In this document: positions 24,642 to 34,942 of the stretch, piece after piece | Layout: each line of letters opens with the position of its first letter | Position numbering within the stretch: the stretch's first letter is position 1 | DNA from: Alphaproteobacteria bacterium | GTDB lineage: Bacteria; Pseudomonadota; Alphaproteobacteria; Rhizobiales; Xanthobacteraceae | Assembly: GCA_005884685.1 (NCBI GenBank) | Contig: VBAH01000028.1 | Span: 62,001-126,000, forward strand | Reading direction: 5' to 3' | Length of the DNA: 64,000 bases | The notes under the pieces: generated by a model | The model's database searches: none | Seen by the model: only the letters and a program-made list of their open reading frames with translations | Told to the model about the DNA's origin: nothing | Program-made: the position numbers and the translations under genes

Positions 24642-24845
24642 TCAGCGGTGATGTCGCGAGCGGCGCACCATCATGCCCTTGCCGCACAGTCCGCACTGAT
24701 ATTCGCGCCGGCTGGCAGTCGAGTCGTCGTTCGCGCAGTATTCGCCGTTCAATTTCATCGCAACATTGCACATCTCGCACAACGGCGCGGGAAACGCCGC
24801 GATCCGCGGGCGGAAGTATTGGACTTCGGGCTGGGCGACGAACAT
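24642..24845 (-). CDS. Small zinc-ribbon-like protein
   Basis: A 67-residue protein with CEMCNVAM and CQCGLCGKG-type pairs (the latter reads YQCGLCGKGM) plus an isolated Cys in EYCAND, consistent with a metal-binding ribbon, and a basic tail RRSRHHR. A GGAGAGC ribosome site precedes the ATG. It is transcribed in the same direction as, and about 80 bases after, the amidase gene would end. Function unknown. Confidence 0.6.
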   Translation of the reverse strand: MFVAQPEVQYFRPRIAAFPAPLCEMCNVAMKLNGEYCANDDSTASRREYQCGLCGKGMMVRRSRHHR

Positions 24846-24925
24846 GGCGCTCTCCTGCTCTCAAAACTCGCAGTGCCGCCCGGAGTTCCGCGCGGAGCGG
24901 TGCGGTCGAAAAGGCAGGACGCCCG

Positions 24926-26329
24926 CTAAAAGCCCGGCATTCTTCTGTGATAATCGGTCGCAGCCTGAAAAGCGCTGCCGAGCGCGACCAGGCTCTCATC
25001 CCGGAATGGCCGTCCGACCAATTGCAGACCGATCGGCATGCCGTGCTGGCCAAACCCGCCGGGCAGGACCAGCGCCGGCAGGCCGAGATAGTTGATCGGT
25101 CGCATGAAGCGCGTGATGCCGAGAATGACGGTGTCCGCATTGGGCCCGCCACCCACGTCCGTTTCCGCGATCGTCGGCGCGACCGTGCGCACGGCAGGCG
25201 TCAGGATCGCGTCGCATTTGCCGATCGCAGCGAGATGCGCGGCGAGCGCCGGGCCGCGCCAGCGCAGCGCTTCGAGATACTGAACGCCGCTGAACGCCAG
25301 TCCGTTCGCCAGCCGGTTGCGCACCTGCTCGCTGTAGTCCTGCGGGCGCGCGCGCAGCCACGGTGCGTGGGTTGTCGCGGCCTCGACGGCGATGACGATC
25401 AGGGCCGCGGCGGAAACCAGCGATTGATCCGGCAGGTCGACCTGCACGACCCGCACGCCAAGCTTGCGGAACATTGCGATTGCATCGTCGAAAGCCTTCT
25501 CGACATCGCGTTCGAGGTCGTCGACGTAAAAGCTCTTCGGAACGCCGATGGTCATGCCGCGCGCCGGGCGCTTCGCCGCCTTGGCGTTCCACGCCGGCGC
25601 GCCGTCCGTGGTCGGATCGAGCGGATCGGGTCCGGCGATTGCCGTCAGGATCAGCGCGCAGTCCTCGGCCGTGCGCGCGATCGGGCCGACCGTGTCGAGC
25701 GTGAACGAGAGCGGCATCGCATTGGCGCGGCTGACACGGCCGTTGGTCGGCTTCAGCCCGGTCACCCCACAGAAATGCGCCGGCATGCGGATCGATCCGC
25801 CGGTGTCCGAGCCGAGCGCTGCGGGAACGAGCCGTGCCGCGACCGCCGAGCCGGAGCCGGACGACGAGCCGCCGGTAACGCGCGCGGGATCCCACGGATT
25901 GCGCACATGCCCGGTGTGCGGATTATGCCCGGTCGGGCCGAAGGCGAACTCGACCATGTTGAGCGCGCCGAGCCGAAACGCGCCGGCCGCTTCAAGCCGC
26001 GCAACGGCCGTCGCGGTTGCGGGCGCGATCCAGCCTTTGCGGATCTTCGAGCCGCATTCGGCGAGCTTGCCCTTCACGTAATACATGTCCTTGTGGGCGA
26101 GCGGCACGCCGTGCAGCGAGCCCTTCGCCTTGCCGGCGGCGAGCGCGCGGTCGGCGGCGCGCGCGGCTTTCAGCGCGTCCTCGGCTTCGACGCGCGCGAA
26201 CGCGTTGAGCTTCGGCTGCCATTTGTCGATGCGTGCAAGCAGCGCCCGCGTGGTTTCGAGCGAAGAGACCTTGCGGCGGCGGATCGCGGCGGCAAGCTCT
26301 TTCAGCGTCAATTCGGACGGATCGCTCAC
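24926..26329 (-). CDS. Amidase signature family enzyme
   Basis: A 467-residue amidase with the Ser-cisSer-Lys triad: Lys in VPLAHKDMYYV, cis-Ser in the glycine-rich GGSSSGSGSAVAA, and nucleophile Ser in GSDTGGSIRMPA. The family hydrolyses amide bonds, as in GatA, allophanate hydrolase or biuret-path enzymes. The start overlaps the stop of a tiny GatC/AtzG-like gene by four bases, so the two should form a complex. That pairing points to a specialised amidase, not GatA, since gatB is absent. Confidence 0.88.
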   Translation of the reverse strand: MSDPSELTLKELAAAIRRRKVSSLETTRALLARIDKWQPKLNAFARVEAEDALKAARAADRALAAGKAKGSLHGVPLAHKDMYYVKGKLAECGSKIRKGWIAPATATAVARLEAAGAFRLGALNMVEFAFGPTGHNPHTGHVRNPWDPARVTGGSSSGSGSAVAARLVPAALGSDTGGSIRMPAHFCGVTGLKPTNGRVSRANAMPLSFTLDTVGPIARTAEDCALILTAIAGPDPLDPTTDGAPAWNAKAAKRPARGMTIGVPKSFYVDDLERDVEKAFDDAIAMFRKLGVRVVQVDLPDQSLVSAAALIVIAVEAATTHAPWLRARPQDYSEQVRNRLANGLAFSGVQYLEALRWRGPALAAHLAAIGKCDAILTPAVRTVAPTIAETDVGGGPNADTVILGITRFMRPINYLGLPALVLPGGFGQHGMPIGLQLVGRPFRDESLVALGSAFQAATDYHRRMPGF

Positions 26330-26520
26330 AGTCCGGCATCCTTGCGTTGCACGGCAATGAATGTGGCCGGCTCGATTTCCATCTCCAGCGTGATGTCGGC
26401 GAGGCGCTTCACCGGCATCGTGACCGCACGCGCGATCCGCGCGGCGTCCTCCGAGGTGAGTGCCACGCGCGCCATCGCGGCGGCGGCGGCGACACGTTCG
26501 GGACTGACGTCGTCAGGCAT
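26326..26520 (-). CDS. AtzG-like small amidase partner subunit
   Basis: A 64-residue acidic helical protein, MPDDVSPERVAAAAAMARVA..., ending AVQRKDAGL. Its size, the ARVALTSEDAARIA segment and its place directly upstream of and overlapping an amidase match the DUF4089/AtzG group, which stabilise AtzE-type amidases in the way GatC does GatA. It starts 8 bases after the hemE stop, so it may be expressed from the hemE promoter. Confidence 0.75.
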   Translation of the reverse strand: MPDDVSPERVAAAAAMARVALTSEDAARIARAVTMPVKRLADITLEMEIEPATFIAVQRKDAGL

Positions 26521-26528
26521 GTTTCCCC

Positions 26529-27551
26529 CTATCGATTTCTGATCCGCCGCAGCGTCTGCTCGACGTGCGCGATCGGCGTTTCCGGCAGGATGCCGTGTCC
26601 GAGATTGAAGATGAAAGGGCCTTGGCCGAAGTTTTCCAGAATCTCGTCGATCGCGCGATCGAGCGCCGCCCCGCCGGCGAGCAGCACCAGCGGATCGAGA
26701 TTGCCCTGCACGGCGACCTTGCTCTGCACGCGCTCGCGCACGAATTCGGGCTCGGCGGCCCAGTCGATAGTCACGGCATTGACCGGCACTTGCTGCACAT
26801 ATGACGCCAGCGACGCACCGGCACCGCGTGGAAAACCGATGATCTTCGCGTCCGGAACTTCACCGCGCACATTCGCGATGATCTGCCGAACCGGTTCGAC
26901 GCACCAGCGCGCGAATTCGAATGGCGGCAGCACGCCGGCCCAGGTGTCGAAGATTTGCACGGCGTCGGCGCCGGCGCGCACCTGCTCGACCAGATAGCGC
27001 GACGACACCGCAACCAGAATGTCGATCATGCGGGCAAACGCGTCGCGTTCGCGGTAGGCCATCAGCCGGGCAGGGGCCTGATCCGGCGTGCCGCGGCCGG
27101 CCACCATGTAGGTCGCGACCGTCCACGGCGCGCCGCAGAAGCCGAGCAGCGCGACATTCGCGGGAAGCGCGCGCTTCACGCGCCGCACCGCTTCGTAGAC
27201 AGGCGCAAACACCGCATCGTCGGCGTCGGTCGCGAGCGCGTTCAGTTTCGCCGCATCGTCGAGCGGCGCGAGCCGCGGCCCTTCGCCGGCCTCGAAGGTG
27301 ACGGTGCGGCCGAGCGCGTGCGGCACGACCAGAATATCGGAGAATAGGATCGCAGCGTCGAAGCCGAAGCGGCGGATCGGCTGCAGCGTCGCCTCAGTGG
27401 CCATTTCAGGCGTGAAACAGAGATTCAGGAAGCTTCCGGCGCGTTCGCGCAAGCTCCGGTATTCCGGCAGATAGCGCCCGGCCTGGCGCATGAACCAGAC
27501 TGGCGGGGTCGTTTGCGCACGGCCGGAAAGGACTTCGAGGATCGGTTTCAC
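26529..27551 (-). CDS. hemE: Uroporphyrinogen decarboxylase
   Basis: A 340-residue enzyme that decarboxylates uroporphyrinogen III to coproporphyrinogen III in haem synthesis. It has the family signature [17 protein letters not shown], the substrate-contact [27 protein letters not shown], and closing [18 protein letters not shown]. Start codon is GTG at 27551. Divergent from ppa by 46 bases. The amidase pair follows downstream on the same strand. Confidence 0.96.
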   Translation of the reverse strand: MKPILEVLSGRAQTTPPVWFMRQAGRYLPEYRSLRERAGSFLNLCFTPEMATEATLQPIRRFGFDAAILFSDILVVPHALGRTVTFEAGEGPRLAPLDDAAKLNALATDADDAVFAPVYEAVRRVKRALPANVALLGFCGAPWTVATYMVAGRGTPDQAPARLMAYRERDAFARMIDILVAVSSRYLVEQVRAGADAVQIFDTWAGVLPPFEFARWCVEPVRQIIANVRGEVPDAKIIGFPRGAGASLASYVQQVPVNAVTIDWAAEPEFVRERVQSKVAVQGNLDPLVLLAGGAALDRAIDEILENFGQGPFIFNLGHGILPETPIAHVEQTLRRIRNR

Positions 27552-27597
27552 GCCGTTTGCTTACACGGTAGATTGCGAGCCGGCAAAGGCGGTTCGC

Positions 27598-28128
27598 ATG
27601 CGCATCGACGCGATCAAGATCGGCAACAACCCACCTGACGACGTCAACGTCATCATCGAGGTGCCGATCGGCGGCGAGCCGATCAAGTACGAAATGGACA
27701 AGGCCGCCGGTACGCTGGTCGTGGACCGTTTCCTCCACACGCCGATGCGCTATCCCGGCAATTACGGGTTCGTGCCGCACACGCTGTCGGATGACGGCGA
27801 TCCGATCGACGTGCTGGTCGCAAACACGCGCCCGATCGTGCCGGGCGCAGTGATCAATGTGCGCCCCGTGGGCGTGCTCAAGATGCAGGACGAGGCGGGC
27901 GGCGACGAGAAGGTGCTCGCCGTGCCGGTGCCGAAACTCACCAAACGCTACGCGCATGTGACGAACTACACCGACATGCCGGAGATTACGCTGCAGCAGA
28001 TCCGGCATTTCTTCGAGCACTACAAGGATCTCGAACCCGGCAAGTGGGTGAAGGTGCTCGGCTGGGGCGACGCCGCGGAGGCGAAGCGGATGATCGCCGA
28101 AGCGATCGAGCGAGCGAAGGGCAGCTAG
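27598..28128 (+). CDS. ppa: Inorganic pyrophosphatase, family I
   Basis: A 176-residue cytoplasmic enzyme that hydrolyses pyrophosphate. It shows the metal-binding signature [10 protein letters not shown], upstream [16 protein letters not shown], and KRYAHVTNY further on. I chose the ATG at 27598 (MRIDAIKIG), the usual family start. Its stop overlaps the pyrG stop by four bases tail to tail. Confidence 0.96.
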   Translation: MRIDAIKIGNNPPDDVNVIIEVPIGGEPIKYEMDKAAGTLVVDRFLHTPMRYPGNYGFVPHTLSDDGDPIDVLVANTRPIVPGAVINVRPVGVLKMQDEAGGDEKVLAVPVPKLTKRYAHVTNYTDMPEITLQQIRHFFEHYKDLEPGKWVKVLGWGDAAEAKRMIAEAIERAKGS

Positions 28129-29753
28129 ACCAGCCGACTTTGCCGGACGGCTGCCCCGATAAAATCAGCAAACAACGGGTGCGGTGCGAACGGCCGCGAC
28201 TTCAGTTCCGGATGAAATTGAACTCCGATGAACCAGGGATGGCTATGGATTTCCAGAGTTTCCGGCAACTGGCCGTCCGGAGACATTCCTGAAAAGGATA
28301 CGCCGGCTTTTTGGAGCCGATCCTTGTAGTTTATGTTGACTTCATATCGGTGCCGGTGCCGTTCCTTAATCGTGGTAGCGCCGCCGTAGATTTTTGAAAT
28401 CTGGCTTTCCGGCTCCAATACGGCCGTGTAGGCACCCAAGCGCATGGTGCCGCCCAGATCGCCGTTGGCCTTGCGTTTTTCTCTCACGGAGTCACGCATC
28501 CACTCGGTCATAAGTCCAACGACCGGGTCCTGACATGGTCTGAATTCGGTCGAGCTCGCGCCGGGCAGGTCAGCGAGATTTCTCGCCGCCTCGACAACAG
28601 CGAGCTGCATGCCGAAGCAGATTCCAAAAAAGGGAATTTTTCGCTCGCGGGCAAAGCGGGTCGCATGGATCATTCCTTCAGAGCCTCGTTCGCCGAAGCC
28701 GCCCGGAACGAGGATGCCGTGCTGGTCGCGAAGGTGCTCCTCGGGCGCTGCGTGTTCGAGCAGCTCCGCGTCGATCCAGGAAACGCTCACCTGAATTCCG
28801 TTGGCGATGCCGCCGTGTATTAACGCCTCGGCAACCGACTTATAACTGTCGATAAGATCGACGTATTTACCCACAACGGCGACGGATACTGCGCCGTCAG
28901 GGCGCCTGACAGAATCGACCAGCTTTTGCCAACGGCCGAGATCAGGAGCGGGTGAACTGAGCTTGAAATACCGGCAGACCTGTTCATCGAGGCCTTCGGA
29001 ATGACAGGCAATAGGAACCTGGTAGATGGTGTCGACATCGATGACGGGAATGACTTGCTCAAATCGAAGATTGCAAAACTGTGCGATCTTCCGACGCACG
29101 TCGGGGGGAACCTCACGGTCGCACCGGCACATCAGCACATCGGGCTGAATGCCAATGCTGAGTAACTGCTTCACCGAATGTTGCGTCGGTTTTGTCTTCA
29201 GTTCCCCTGCTGCCGATATCCACGGCACCAATGTCAGGTGCACATACATCACTCTTTCGGTGCCGAGCTCATTGCCCAACTCGCGGATTGCTTCCAGAAA
29301 AGGAAGGCTTTCGATATCGCCGACAGTCCCTCCGATTTCACAAAGCACGAAGTCCTCGCCGTCAAGATCCGCTTGAATAAACTCCTTTATGCTGTCCACG
29401 ACGTGGGGGATTACCTGAACCGTTGCGCCCAGGTATTCCCCTTTTCTCTCGCGGGCGATCACCGTCGAATAGACGCGGCCCGTTGTGATGCTGTCACTCC
29501 GCTTTCCGGCGACGTTCGTAAAGCGCTCGTAGTGCCCGATATCCAGGTCAGTCTCGGCGCCGTCCTCCGTCACGAAGACTTCGCCATGCTGATAGGGGCT
29601 CATCGTGCCGGAGTCGACGTTCAGGTAAGGATCGATCTTGCGTAGCCGCACGCGGAAACCGCGGCCTTGCAGGAGCGCTCCGAGCGCTGCTGCAGACAAC
29701 CCCTTGCCTAGCGATGAGACCACGCCGCCCGTGATAAAGATGAAGCGAGTCAT
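28125..29753 (-). CDS. pyrG: CTP synthase
   Basis: A 542-residue enzyme making CTP from UTP and glutamine. The synthetase domain starts [20 protein letters not shown] with [20 protein letters not shown]. The class I glutaminase domain has the nucleophile Cys in [12 protein letters not shown] and the His/Glu dyad in [12 protein letters not shown]. Length is normal and no frameshift was seen. Base composition looks visibly less GC-rich than the flanking hemE and ppa. It is not beside eno or secG, its usual company in this group, so it may be transferred or a second copy. Confidence 0.96.
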   Translation of the reverse strand: MTRFIFITGGVVSSLGKGLSAAALGALLQGRGFRVRLRKIDPYLNVDSGTMSPYQHGEVFVTEDGAETDLDIGHYERFTNVAGKRSDSITTGRVYSTVIARERKGEYLGATVQVIPHVVDSIKEFIQADLDGEDFVLCEIGGTVGDIESLPFLEAIRELGNELGTERVMYVHLTLVPWISAAGELKTKPTQHSVKQLLSIGIQPDVLMCRCDREVPPDVRRKIAQFCNLRFEQVIPVIDVDTIYQVPIACHSEGLDEQVCRYFKLSSPAPDLGRWQKLVDSVRRPDGAVSVAVVGKYVDLIDSYKSVAEALIHGGIANGIQVSVSWIDAELLEHAAPEEHLRDQHGILVPGGFGERGSEGMIHATRFARERKIPFFGICFGMQLAVVEAARNLADLPGASSTEFRPCQDPVVGLMTEWMRDSVREKRKANGDLGGTMRLGAYTAVLEPESQISKIYGGATTIKERHRHRYEVNINYKDRLQKAGVSFSGMSPDGQLPETLEIHSHPWFIGVQFHPELKSRPFAPHPLFADFIGAAVRQSRLV

Positions 29754-29877
29754 GGACGAAGATAATGCCAGAACGAGCCGGTCGCGGCAACCGATAAGGC
29801 CGAGAAGCTGGGATTTTCTCAGGCGATAACCCCAAATTTCGCAGGCGCTATCCTGAGATCGGCGTGCTTTTGGGAAC

Positions 29878-31020
29878 GTGCGCCGCCCACGAGTTCCAAA
29901 CTCGAATGATTATGAGCGAGCCCTCATGGGCTTGCAGCCTGAGCTTGCAAGCCCTATGTCACCGGCATGGGTGCCGCGGCCGCCCGGGCCGCTGGCAGCA
30001 CGGTGGTGCAAGGTGGCAAACCTCGTTTGTTCGAAAGGCGCGGGAGCACGTTTCGGCGGCGCTGCCCGTTCGGCATTCGCCGTGCTTGCCGTTTTCGCGA
30101 TTGGCTTGGCGGACTTGGCCGGCCATCCAGTCCGCTCCCAATCTTCCAGAGCCGTGAGGCTGATCGTCGGCTTTCCGCCGGGCGGCACCACCGATGTCAT
30201 CGCTCGTACGCTGGCGGAACACATCAGCAGGACGCAAAGCGTCTCCGTGCTCGTCGAGAATCGGCCCGGCGCTGCCGCCTCGCTCGCTTACACCGCGGTC
30301 GCACGCGCCGTAGCTGACGGCAATACTCTCGGCATCAATGCCAATTCGCTCGTTATCAACCCGTATTTGCAGCAGGTCGAGTACAATCCGTTCTCCAGCT
30401 TCGAGCCCGTCTGCAACTTGTTGAAGTCCTCTCAGGTGATTGTCGTTCACATCGATTCGCCCTATCGAACGCTGACCGATCTCGTCAACGCCGCGCGCGC
30501 ACGGCCCGGCGAGCTCACGCTGGCGAGCTCCGGCCCCACGACCCCCCAGCACATCGGCTTTGAGCAACTCAAGCGCGCCGCCAACTTCGACATGACTCAG
30601 GTCCCATTCTCCGGAGGCTTGACGTCCGTTGGCGCGGTGCTCGGCGGACATGTGACGTCGACTTTCGTCAACCTTTCCGAGGTCGTCGAAGCGGTTCAGG
30701 CCGGAAAATTGCGGCCCCTCGCAGTCGCGTCACGGGAGCGCATCGGACAGCTGCCGAATGTGCCGACTTTCATCGAGAGCGGTTTCAGAGAATTTGAGTT
30801 GGAGGTGTGGTACGGGGTGATCGCCCCCGCCAAGACGCCGAAGCAAACATTGAAAGAGCTTGAAAATTGGTTCAGCACCGCTTTGCAGTCGCCCGAGTTG
30901 AAGGGCAAGTTTGCGACCCTGGGCCTGGATCCTCTTGCAATGTGCGGCGACGATTATGCCGCATTTATCAGGAAGCAATATGGAATTTATGGCGATGCTT
31001 TGCGCAACGTGGCCAGGTAG
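29878..31020 (+). CDS. Bug/TctC-type tripartite transporter binding protein
   Basis: Up to 380 residues; the mature domain of about 295 residues begins [20 protein letters not shown] and includes [41 protein letters not shown] and [15 protein letters not shown], the Bug family pattern for periplasmic carboxylate binding. The signal segment is [18 protein letters not shown]. The true start is uncertain: ATGs at 29878, 29926 and 29956 are possible, and all leave an unusually long leader. No TctA/TctB genes are adjacent, so it is an orphan receptor. Composition resembles neighbouring pyrG. Confidence 0.82.
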   Translation: MRRPRVPNSNDYERALMGLQPELASPMSPAWVPRPPGPLAARWCKVANLVCSKGAGARFGGAARSAFAVLAVFAIGLADLAGHPVRSQSSRAVRLIVGFPPGGTTDVIARTLAEHISRTQSVSVLVENRPGAAASLAYTAVARAVADGNTLGINANSLVINPYLQQVEYNPFSSFEPVCNLLKSSQVIVVHIDSPYRTLTDLVNAARARPGELTLASSGPTTPQHIGFEQLKRAANFDMTQVPFSGGLTSVGAVLGGHVTSTFVNLSEVVEAVQAGKLRPLAVASRERIGQLPNVPTFIESGFREFELEVWYGVIAPAKTPKQTLKELENWFSTALQSPELKGKFATLGLDPLAMCGDDYAAFIRKQYGIYGDALRNVAR

Positions 31021-31050
31021 CGGACAGTTGCCGCCTTTTACCGCTCCCGG

Positions 31051-31950
31051 CTAACGCTTGACCAGCCGCGGCAGCGGCTCCGGCATCAGGCCGCGCGGAC
31101 GGAAGAACAGCACCAGCAACAGCCCGAGGCCGATCAGGAATTCGCGCAGTGCCGCGAGTTGTTCGGCGGAAAGCCACGGAACGACGCCGACGAGGAAACG
31201 GGTCGATTCCAGAAAGAACACCACCACGAAGGCGCCGATCACCGCGCCCCAGTTGTTGCCGATGCCCCCCGCGGTGAGCGCGAGGGAAATGTAGATGGTG
31301 AGCAGCGGCACATAGATTTCCGGCACGATGTAGCTCGAATAATGCGCATAGAGCGCGCCCGCGAGGCCGGCGAGCGCCCCGCCGAGCGCGAACGCCTTCA
31401 CCTTGAACCGGAGCACATCCTTCCCCGCAAAGGCCGCGACCTGCGCGTCCTCGCGAACCGCGCGCAGCACGCGCCCGAATGGCGAGGTGCGCACGCGCTC
31501 CAGCACCCACAATACGACCGCGAGGACAACAAGGCAGAACACCAGATATGCCGCATTGAAATCCGCGCCGAGCGTCGATTTGAGCGGCTGCGGGATGCCG
31601 GAAATCCCGTCGGTACCGCGCGTCAGCCAGATCTCGTTCTCCGCGGCGATACGCACCACCTCGGCGAAGCCGAGCGTCACGATGGCGAGATAATCGTCGC
31701 GCAGCCGCGTCAGCCCCAGCGTGACCAGCGCCGCCATCATCGCGGTGCCGATCATCGCGGCAAGAAACCCTAGCGCGATCGGTGCGTGCGCGTTGAGGGT
31801 GAGCAGCGCCGTGATGTAGGCGCCAAACGCGTAAAATCCGACGATGCCGAGGTTGACCATTCCGGCCATGCCCCACATCACGTTGAGCGCGAGCGCGAGA
31901 ACGGCGTAGATCGCACCGAAGGTCGCCATCGCTATGAGATAGTTGATCAT
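31051..31950 (-). CDS. livM: Branched-chain amino acid-type ABC permease LivM
   Basis: A 299-residue inner-membrane permease with about eight helices (MINYLIAMATFGAIYAVLAL, then MVNLGIVGFYAFGAYITALL). The cytoplasmic EAA-like loop region GRVLRAVREDAQVAAFAGKD contacts the ATPase. The ATG overlaps the livH stop by four bases. It is last in the five-gene Liv-type operon livG-livF-binding protein-livH-livM running leftward from 35846. Confidence 0.92.
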   Translation of the reverse strand: MINYLIAMATFGAIYAVLALALNVMWGMAGMVNLGIVGFYAFGAYITALLTLNAHAPIALGFLAAMIGTAMMAALVTLGLTRLRDDYLAIVTLGFAEVVRIAAENEIWLTRGTDGISGIPQPLKSTLGADFNAAYLVFCLVVLAVVLWVLERVRTSPFGRVLRAVREDAQVAAFAGKDVLRFKVKAFALGGALAGLAGALYAHYSSYIVPEIYVPLLTIYISLALTAGGIGNNWGAVIGAFVVVFFLESTRFLVGVVPWLSAEQLAALREFLIGLGLLLVLFFRPRGLMPEPLPRLVKR

Positions 31951-32807
31951 GCGCGCGCCCCCAGCAGCCCGCGCGGGCGCAGCGTGAGCACGACCAGAAT
32001 CGCCAGAAAGCCGACCGCGGATTTGTACGTCGCGGGCAGGGCAAGCAATGACAACTCCTCGGACAGCCCGATCGCGAGCCCGCCGACCAGCGCCCCCGGC
32101 ACGCTGCCGAGACCGCCGACCACGGCCGCGGCGAACACCGACAGGATGGCACGGAAGCCGACCAGCGGATCGATCGAGGTGTCGAGCCCGACCAGCATGC
32201 CGCCGATACCGGCGAGCCCCATGCCGATGCCGATCGCGAGCCGCGCCATCGCGTCCGGGTCGATGCCTTTGGAGTCGGCGAGCATTGGGTTGTCGGCCAC
32301 CGCACGCATTGCCTTGCCGGTGGTGGTGACCGTCAGGAACACGAACAAGATCGCCATCGCGATCGCCGCGATGATCGCGTTCTCCACCTGCTGTGGACCG
32401 ACATGCAGGAAGCCGAGGGTCCAGTCGCGGCGCAGCGGGATCGCGTAGTCGCGCGGTGATCCGCCGAAGAAGAAGCGGATCGTGCTCTCGATCATGATGT
32501 TGACCGCGATCGAGGCGATCGCGAGCGTGAGCGCGCTGTAGCCGCGCAGCGGACGGAGCGCCGCGTGATCGCTGGCGATCCCGACCGCGGCACCCGCGAT
32601 GAATGCGCCGAGCACCGCGACGACGGCAGGCAACCCGGCCCAGGCGTTGAGCATGTAGCCGGCGAACGCGCCGACCGCCATGTGGCCCGCGATCGAGAAA
32701 TTCACGAAGCGCAGCACCGCGTAGATCATCGTCAAACCGATTGCGGGCACCGCCAGGACGGTGCCCGCCATCAGGCCGTTCAAGGTGAGTTGGAGGAGCT
32801 TTTCCAA
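31947..32807 (-). CDS. livH: Branched-chain amino acid-type ABC permease LivH
   Basis: About 286 residues with eight hydrophobic helices (LTLNGLMAGTVLAVPAIGLT, VNFSIAGHMAVGAFAGYM) and the coupling loop TTTGKAMRAVADNPMLADSK. I place the start at a TTG at 32807, where the family begins (LEKLLQLTLNGL). An ATG at 32849 is in frame but lies inside a family D repeat and adds unlikely residues. No strong ribosome site was seen, so translation may depend on upstream genes. Confidence 0.85.
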   Translation of the reverse strand: MEKLLQLTLNGLMAGTVLAVPAIGLTMIYAVLRFVNFSIAGHMAVGAFAGYMLNAWAGLPAVVAVLGAFIAGAAVGIASDHAALRPLRGYSALTLAIASIAVNIMIESTIRFFFGGSPRDYAIPLRRDWTLGFLHVGPQQVENAIIAAIAMAILFVFLTVTTTGKAMRAVADNPMLADSKGIDPDAMARLAIGIGMGLAGIGGMLVGLDTSIDPLVGFRAILSVFAAAVVGGLGSVPGALVGGLAIGLSEELSLLALPATYKSAVGFLAILVVLTLRPRGLLGARA

Positions 32808-32841
32808 GTTCGTATTTGATCCACAGCCGCTCACACATATT

Positions 32842-32942
32842 CCGCTCATGCCCGCGAAAGCGCCCCCTCCCTTTATCCCTCCCCCGCAAGCGGGGGAGGG
32901 TGGGGTGGGGGCTGGGTCCCCGCTTTCGCGGGGACGAGCGGC
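32842..32942. repeat. Family D repeat interrupted by another palindrome
   Basis: The left end CGCTCATGCCCGCGAAAGCG and right end GTCCCCGCTTTCGCGGGGAC are family D, but the usual middle is replaced by CCCTCCCCCGCAAGCGGGGG and GAGGGTGGGG, a distinct palindrome. It sits between the binding-protein gene and livH in the Liv operon. Confidence 0.7.
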
Positions 32943-32949
32943 GGGAATA

Positions 32950-34161
32950 TTAGATCTTCACCTCCACGAGCTTCCCGTCCTTCACTTGCGTGGTGCGGAA
33001 GGCGACCTCGATGATGTTGCCGGTGTCGGAGAACTTGCACGGGCCGGAGGCGCCCGAATACTTGATCTCCTTGCCCTCGCCGATCGCCTTCAACCCGTCG
33101 AGCGCGTTGTCGACCATAACGCCCGCATCGTTGTTGGCGATCTTGCGGATGTTGTCCTTGATGCCGGTGCCGGTCGCCTCCTTGCCCTTGGCCATCGCGA
33201 GGATCGCCAGATTGGCGTGGTCGTAGGCCTGGCAGATGTAGGTATCGAGCGCGTCCTTTTTCACCAGCGCTTTCAGCTTGGCGTAAGCCGACGATCCGCC
33301 CGCCGGCGCCGGCTCGGCGCAGGCAAACATGCCTTCGGCCGCTTCCTTGCCCGCGCCGTCGATGAAGCCCGGCGTCATGCCATAGGCGAAGCCGATGACC
33401 TTGCCTTTGTAGTTGGCACGGAACAGGTCCTTCGCCATCACGATGTTCTCGGCCTGATAGCCGCCCATCATGAACAGCTCCGGATTGGCACGCACCATCT
33501 CGTCGATCTCGGATTTGAACGAGGTCTTCTTGCCGTCGATGATGACGCTTTGCACTTTCACGCCCTTCGGCTCGACGGTCGTGCGGATTGCGTTGAACAC
33601 CGTCTCGGTGAACGGCGTCTGCGGCATGATCAGGTAGGCGCTCTTCGCGCCCATCGCGAGAATGACGCGGCCGAACTCCTTGCCCTGCAATTCCGTGTGC
33701 GGCTGGGTGCGCACGAAATACCCCTGGTGCGGCAGCAACGCGAGCGAGTCCGCCGCCGAGATCGCGAGCATCACCACCTTATTTTCCCAGCAGAGCGGCA
33801 GCACCGCGGTGCCCACCGCGGAAGCCCACACGCTCATGATCGCCTGCGTCTTGTCGACGTCGATCAGCTTGCGCGCGGCGCGCTGGCCGGCTTCGGCGTT
33901 GGTCTGGTCGTCCTCGGCGAGGTACTCGATCTTGCGCCCGAGCAGTCCGCCTGCCGCGTTCACCTGATCCACCACGGCCTGATGCGCCATGCGGCTGTTC
34001 GGCCCGAATGGCGAGCCGGAGCCGGTGAGCGAGACGAGGCCGGCGAGCTTGATAGGGCCGGTCTGTCCGAAGCCCGGCGTGGTGATGACGAACGGTGCCG
34101 CGATGGCGCCGACACCGGTGAGCAGCGCCTTGCGGCGGGTGATGAGCGAACGTTTCTGCAT
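32950..34161 (-). CDS. Liv-type ABC transporter substrate-binding protein
   Basis: A 403-residue periplasmic receptor (Peripla_BP_6 type). The leader has a Tat-like SLITRRKALLTG motif then a hydrophobic stretch ending TTPGFGQ. The mature part starts PIKLAGLVSLTGSGSPFG and includes AAGGLLGRKIEYLAEDDQTN and the C-terminal VAFRTTQVKDGKLVEVKI. I chose the ATG at 34161. Ligands of this branch include amino acids, amides and aromatic acids; the specific ligand is unknown. A repeat hairpin follows the stop. Confidence 0.9.
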   Translation of the reverse strand: MQKRSLITRRKALLTGVGAIAAPFVITTPGFGQTGPIKLAGLVSLTGSGSPFGPNSRMAHQAVVDQVNAAGGLLGRKIEYLAEDDQTNAEAGQRAARKLIDVDKTQAIMSVWASAVGTAVLPLCWENKVVMLAISAADSLALLPHQGYFVRTQPHTELQGKEFGRVILAMGAKSAYLIMPQTPFTETVFNAIRTTVEPKGVKVQSVIIDGKKTSFKSEIDEMVRANPELFMMGGYQAENIVMAKDLFRANYKGKVIGFAYGMTPGFIDGAGKEAAEGMFACAEPAPAGGSSAYAKLKALVKKDALDTYICQAYDHANLAILAMAKGKEATGTGIKDNIRKIANNDAGVMVDNALDGLKAIGEGKEIKYSGASGPCKFSDTGNIIEVAFRTTQVKDGKLVEVKI

Positions 34162-34198
34162 GACTTTCCCCTGTTGGTTGGCCGGATGATAGCAGCGA

Positions 34199-34906
34199 TT
34201 AGCCGCCAAGGAACGCGTGACGAACTTCCGCGTCAGCCGCCAAAGTGCTGGCGCGCCCCTCGCGCGCGTTCGACCCGTCGACCAGCAGGTAGCCGCGATC
34301 CGCAATTGCCAGTGCGTCGAGCGCGTTCTGTTCGACCATAACGACGGTCATGCCTTCATCGTGCAGGCCCTTGATCAGCGCGAACAATTCGGCCGAGGCG
34401 GCGGGCGACAGGCCTGCGGAGGGCTCGTCCAGCAGCATCAGGCGCGGCGCCGCCATCAGCGCCATCGCGACCGCGAGCATCTGGCGCTGGCCGCCGGAGA
34501 GCGTGCGCGCCTCCTGCGCGCGCCGCTCGGCGAGCACGGGAAAGCGTGCAAAGGCAGCCTCGATGCGCTCTTTGGTCGCGCGCCGGTCCACATAGCCGCC
34601 CATCTCCAGATTGGCTTCGACGCTGAGCGAGGGAAACACGTTCGCTTCCTGCGGCACGAACGCGATGCCCTGGCGCGTGATTTCGCGCGGGCGCAGGCCG
34701 CCGATCGGCTTGCCTTGATAAGCGATCGCGCCTTCGCGGGGCTTGAGAAATCCCGCGATCGATTTGAGCAAGGTCGATTTTCCCGCGCCGTTCGGGCCGA
34801 TCAGCACGATCATCTCGCGCTCGGCGACCGTGATGCCGACGCCCTTGAGCACCTCGTCATGCGCGCCGTAGCCGGCGACCAGGTTGGTGACGGAGAGCAT
34901 CGTCAT
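34199..34906 (-). CDS. livF: Liv-type ABC transporter ATPase LivF
   Basis: About 235 residues: Walker A GPNGAGKSTLLKSI, Q loop FVPQEANVFPSL, signature LSGGQRQMLAVAMAL, Walker B LMLLDEPSAGLSP and the switch His region MVEQNALDAL typical of LivF. The ATG at 34906 was chosen; an in-frame ATG at 34924 is possible. Followed by the binding-protein gene 37 bases later. Confidence 0.93.
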   Translation of the reverse strand: MTMLSVTNLVAGYGAHDEVLKGVGITVAEREMIVLIGPNGAGKSTLLKSIAGFLKPREGAIAYQGKPIGGLRPREITRQGIAFVPQEANVFPSLSVEANLEMGGYVDRRATKERIEAAFARFPVLAERRAQEARTLSGGQRQMLAVAMALMAAPRLMLLDEPSAGLSPAASAELFALIKGLHDEGMTVVMVEQNALDALAIADRGYLLVDGSNAREGRASTLAADAEVRHAFLGG

Positions 34907-34942
34907 CTTGTTTCCCGGGCGCAATGCAGCACGCAGCCATAA

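Noticed and set aside
24947-26542. 531-codon plus-strand frame opposite the amidase
   Set aside because: Antisense shadow of the amidase gene, which has a full set of catalytic motifs.
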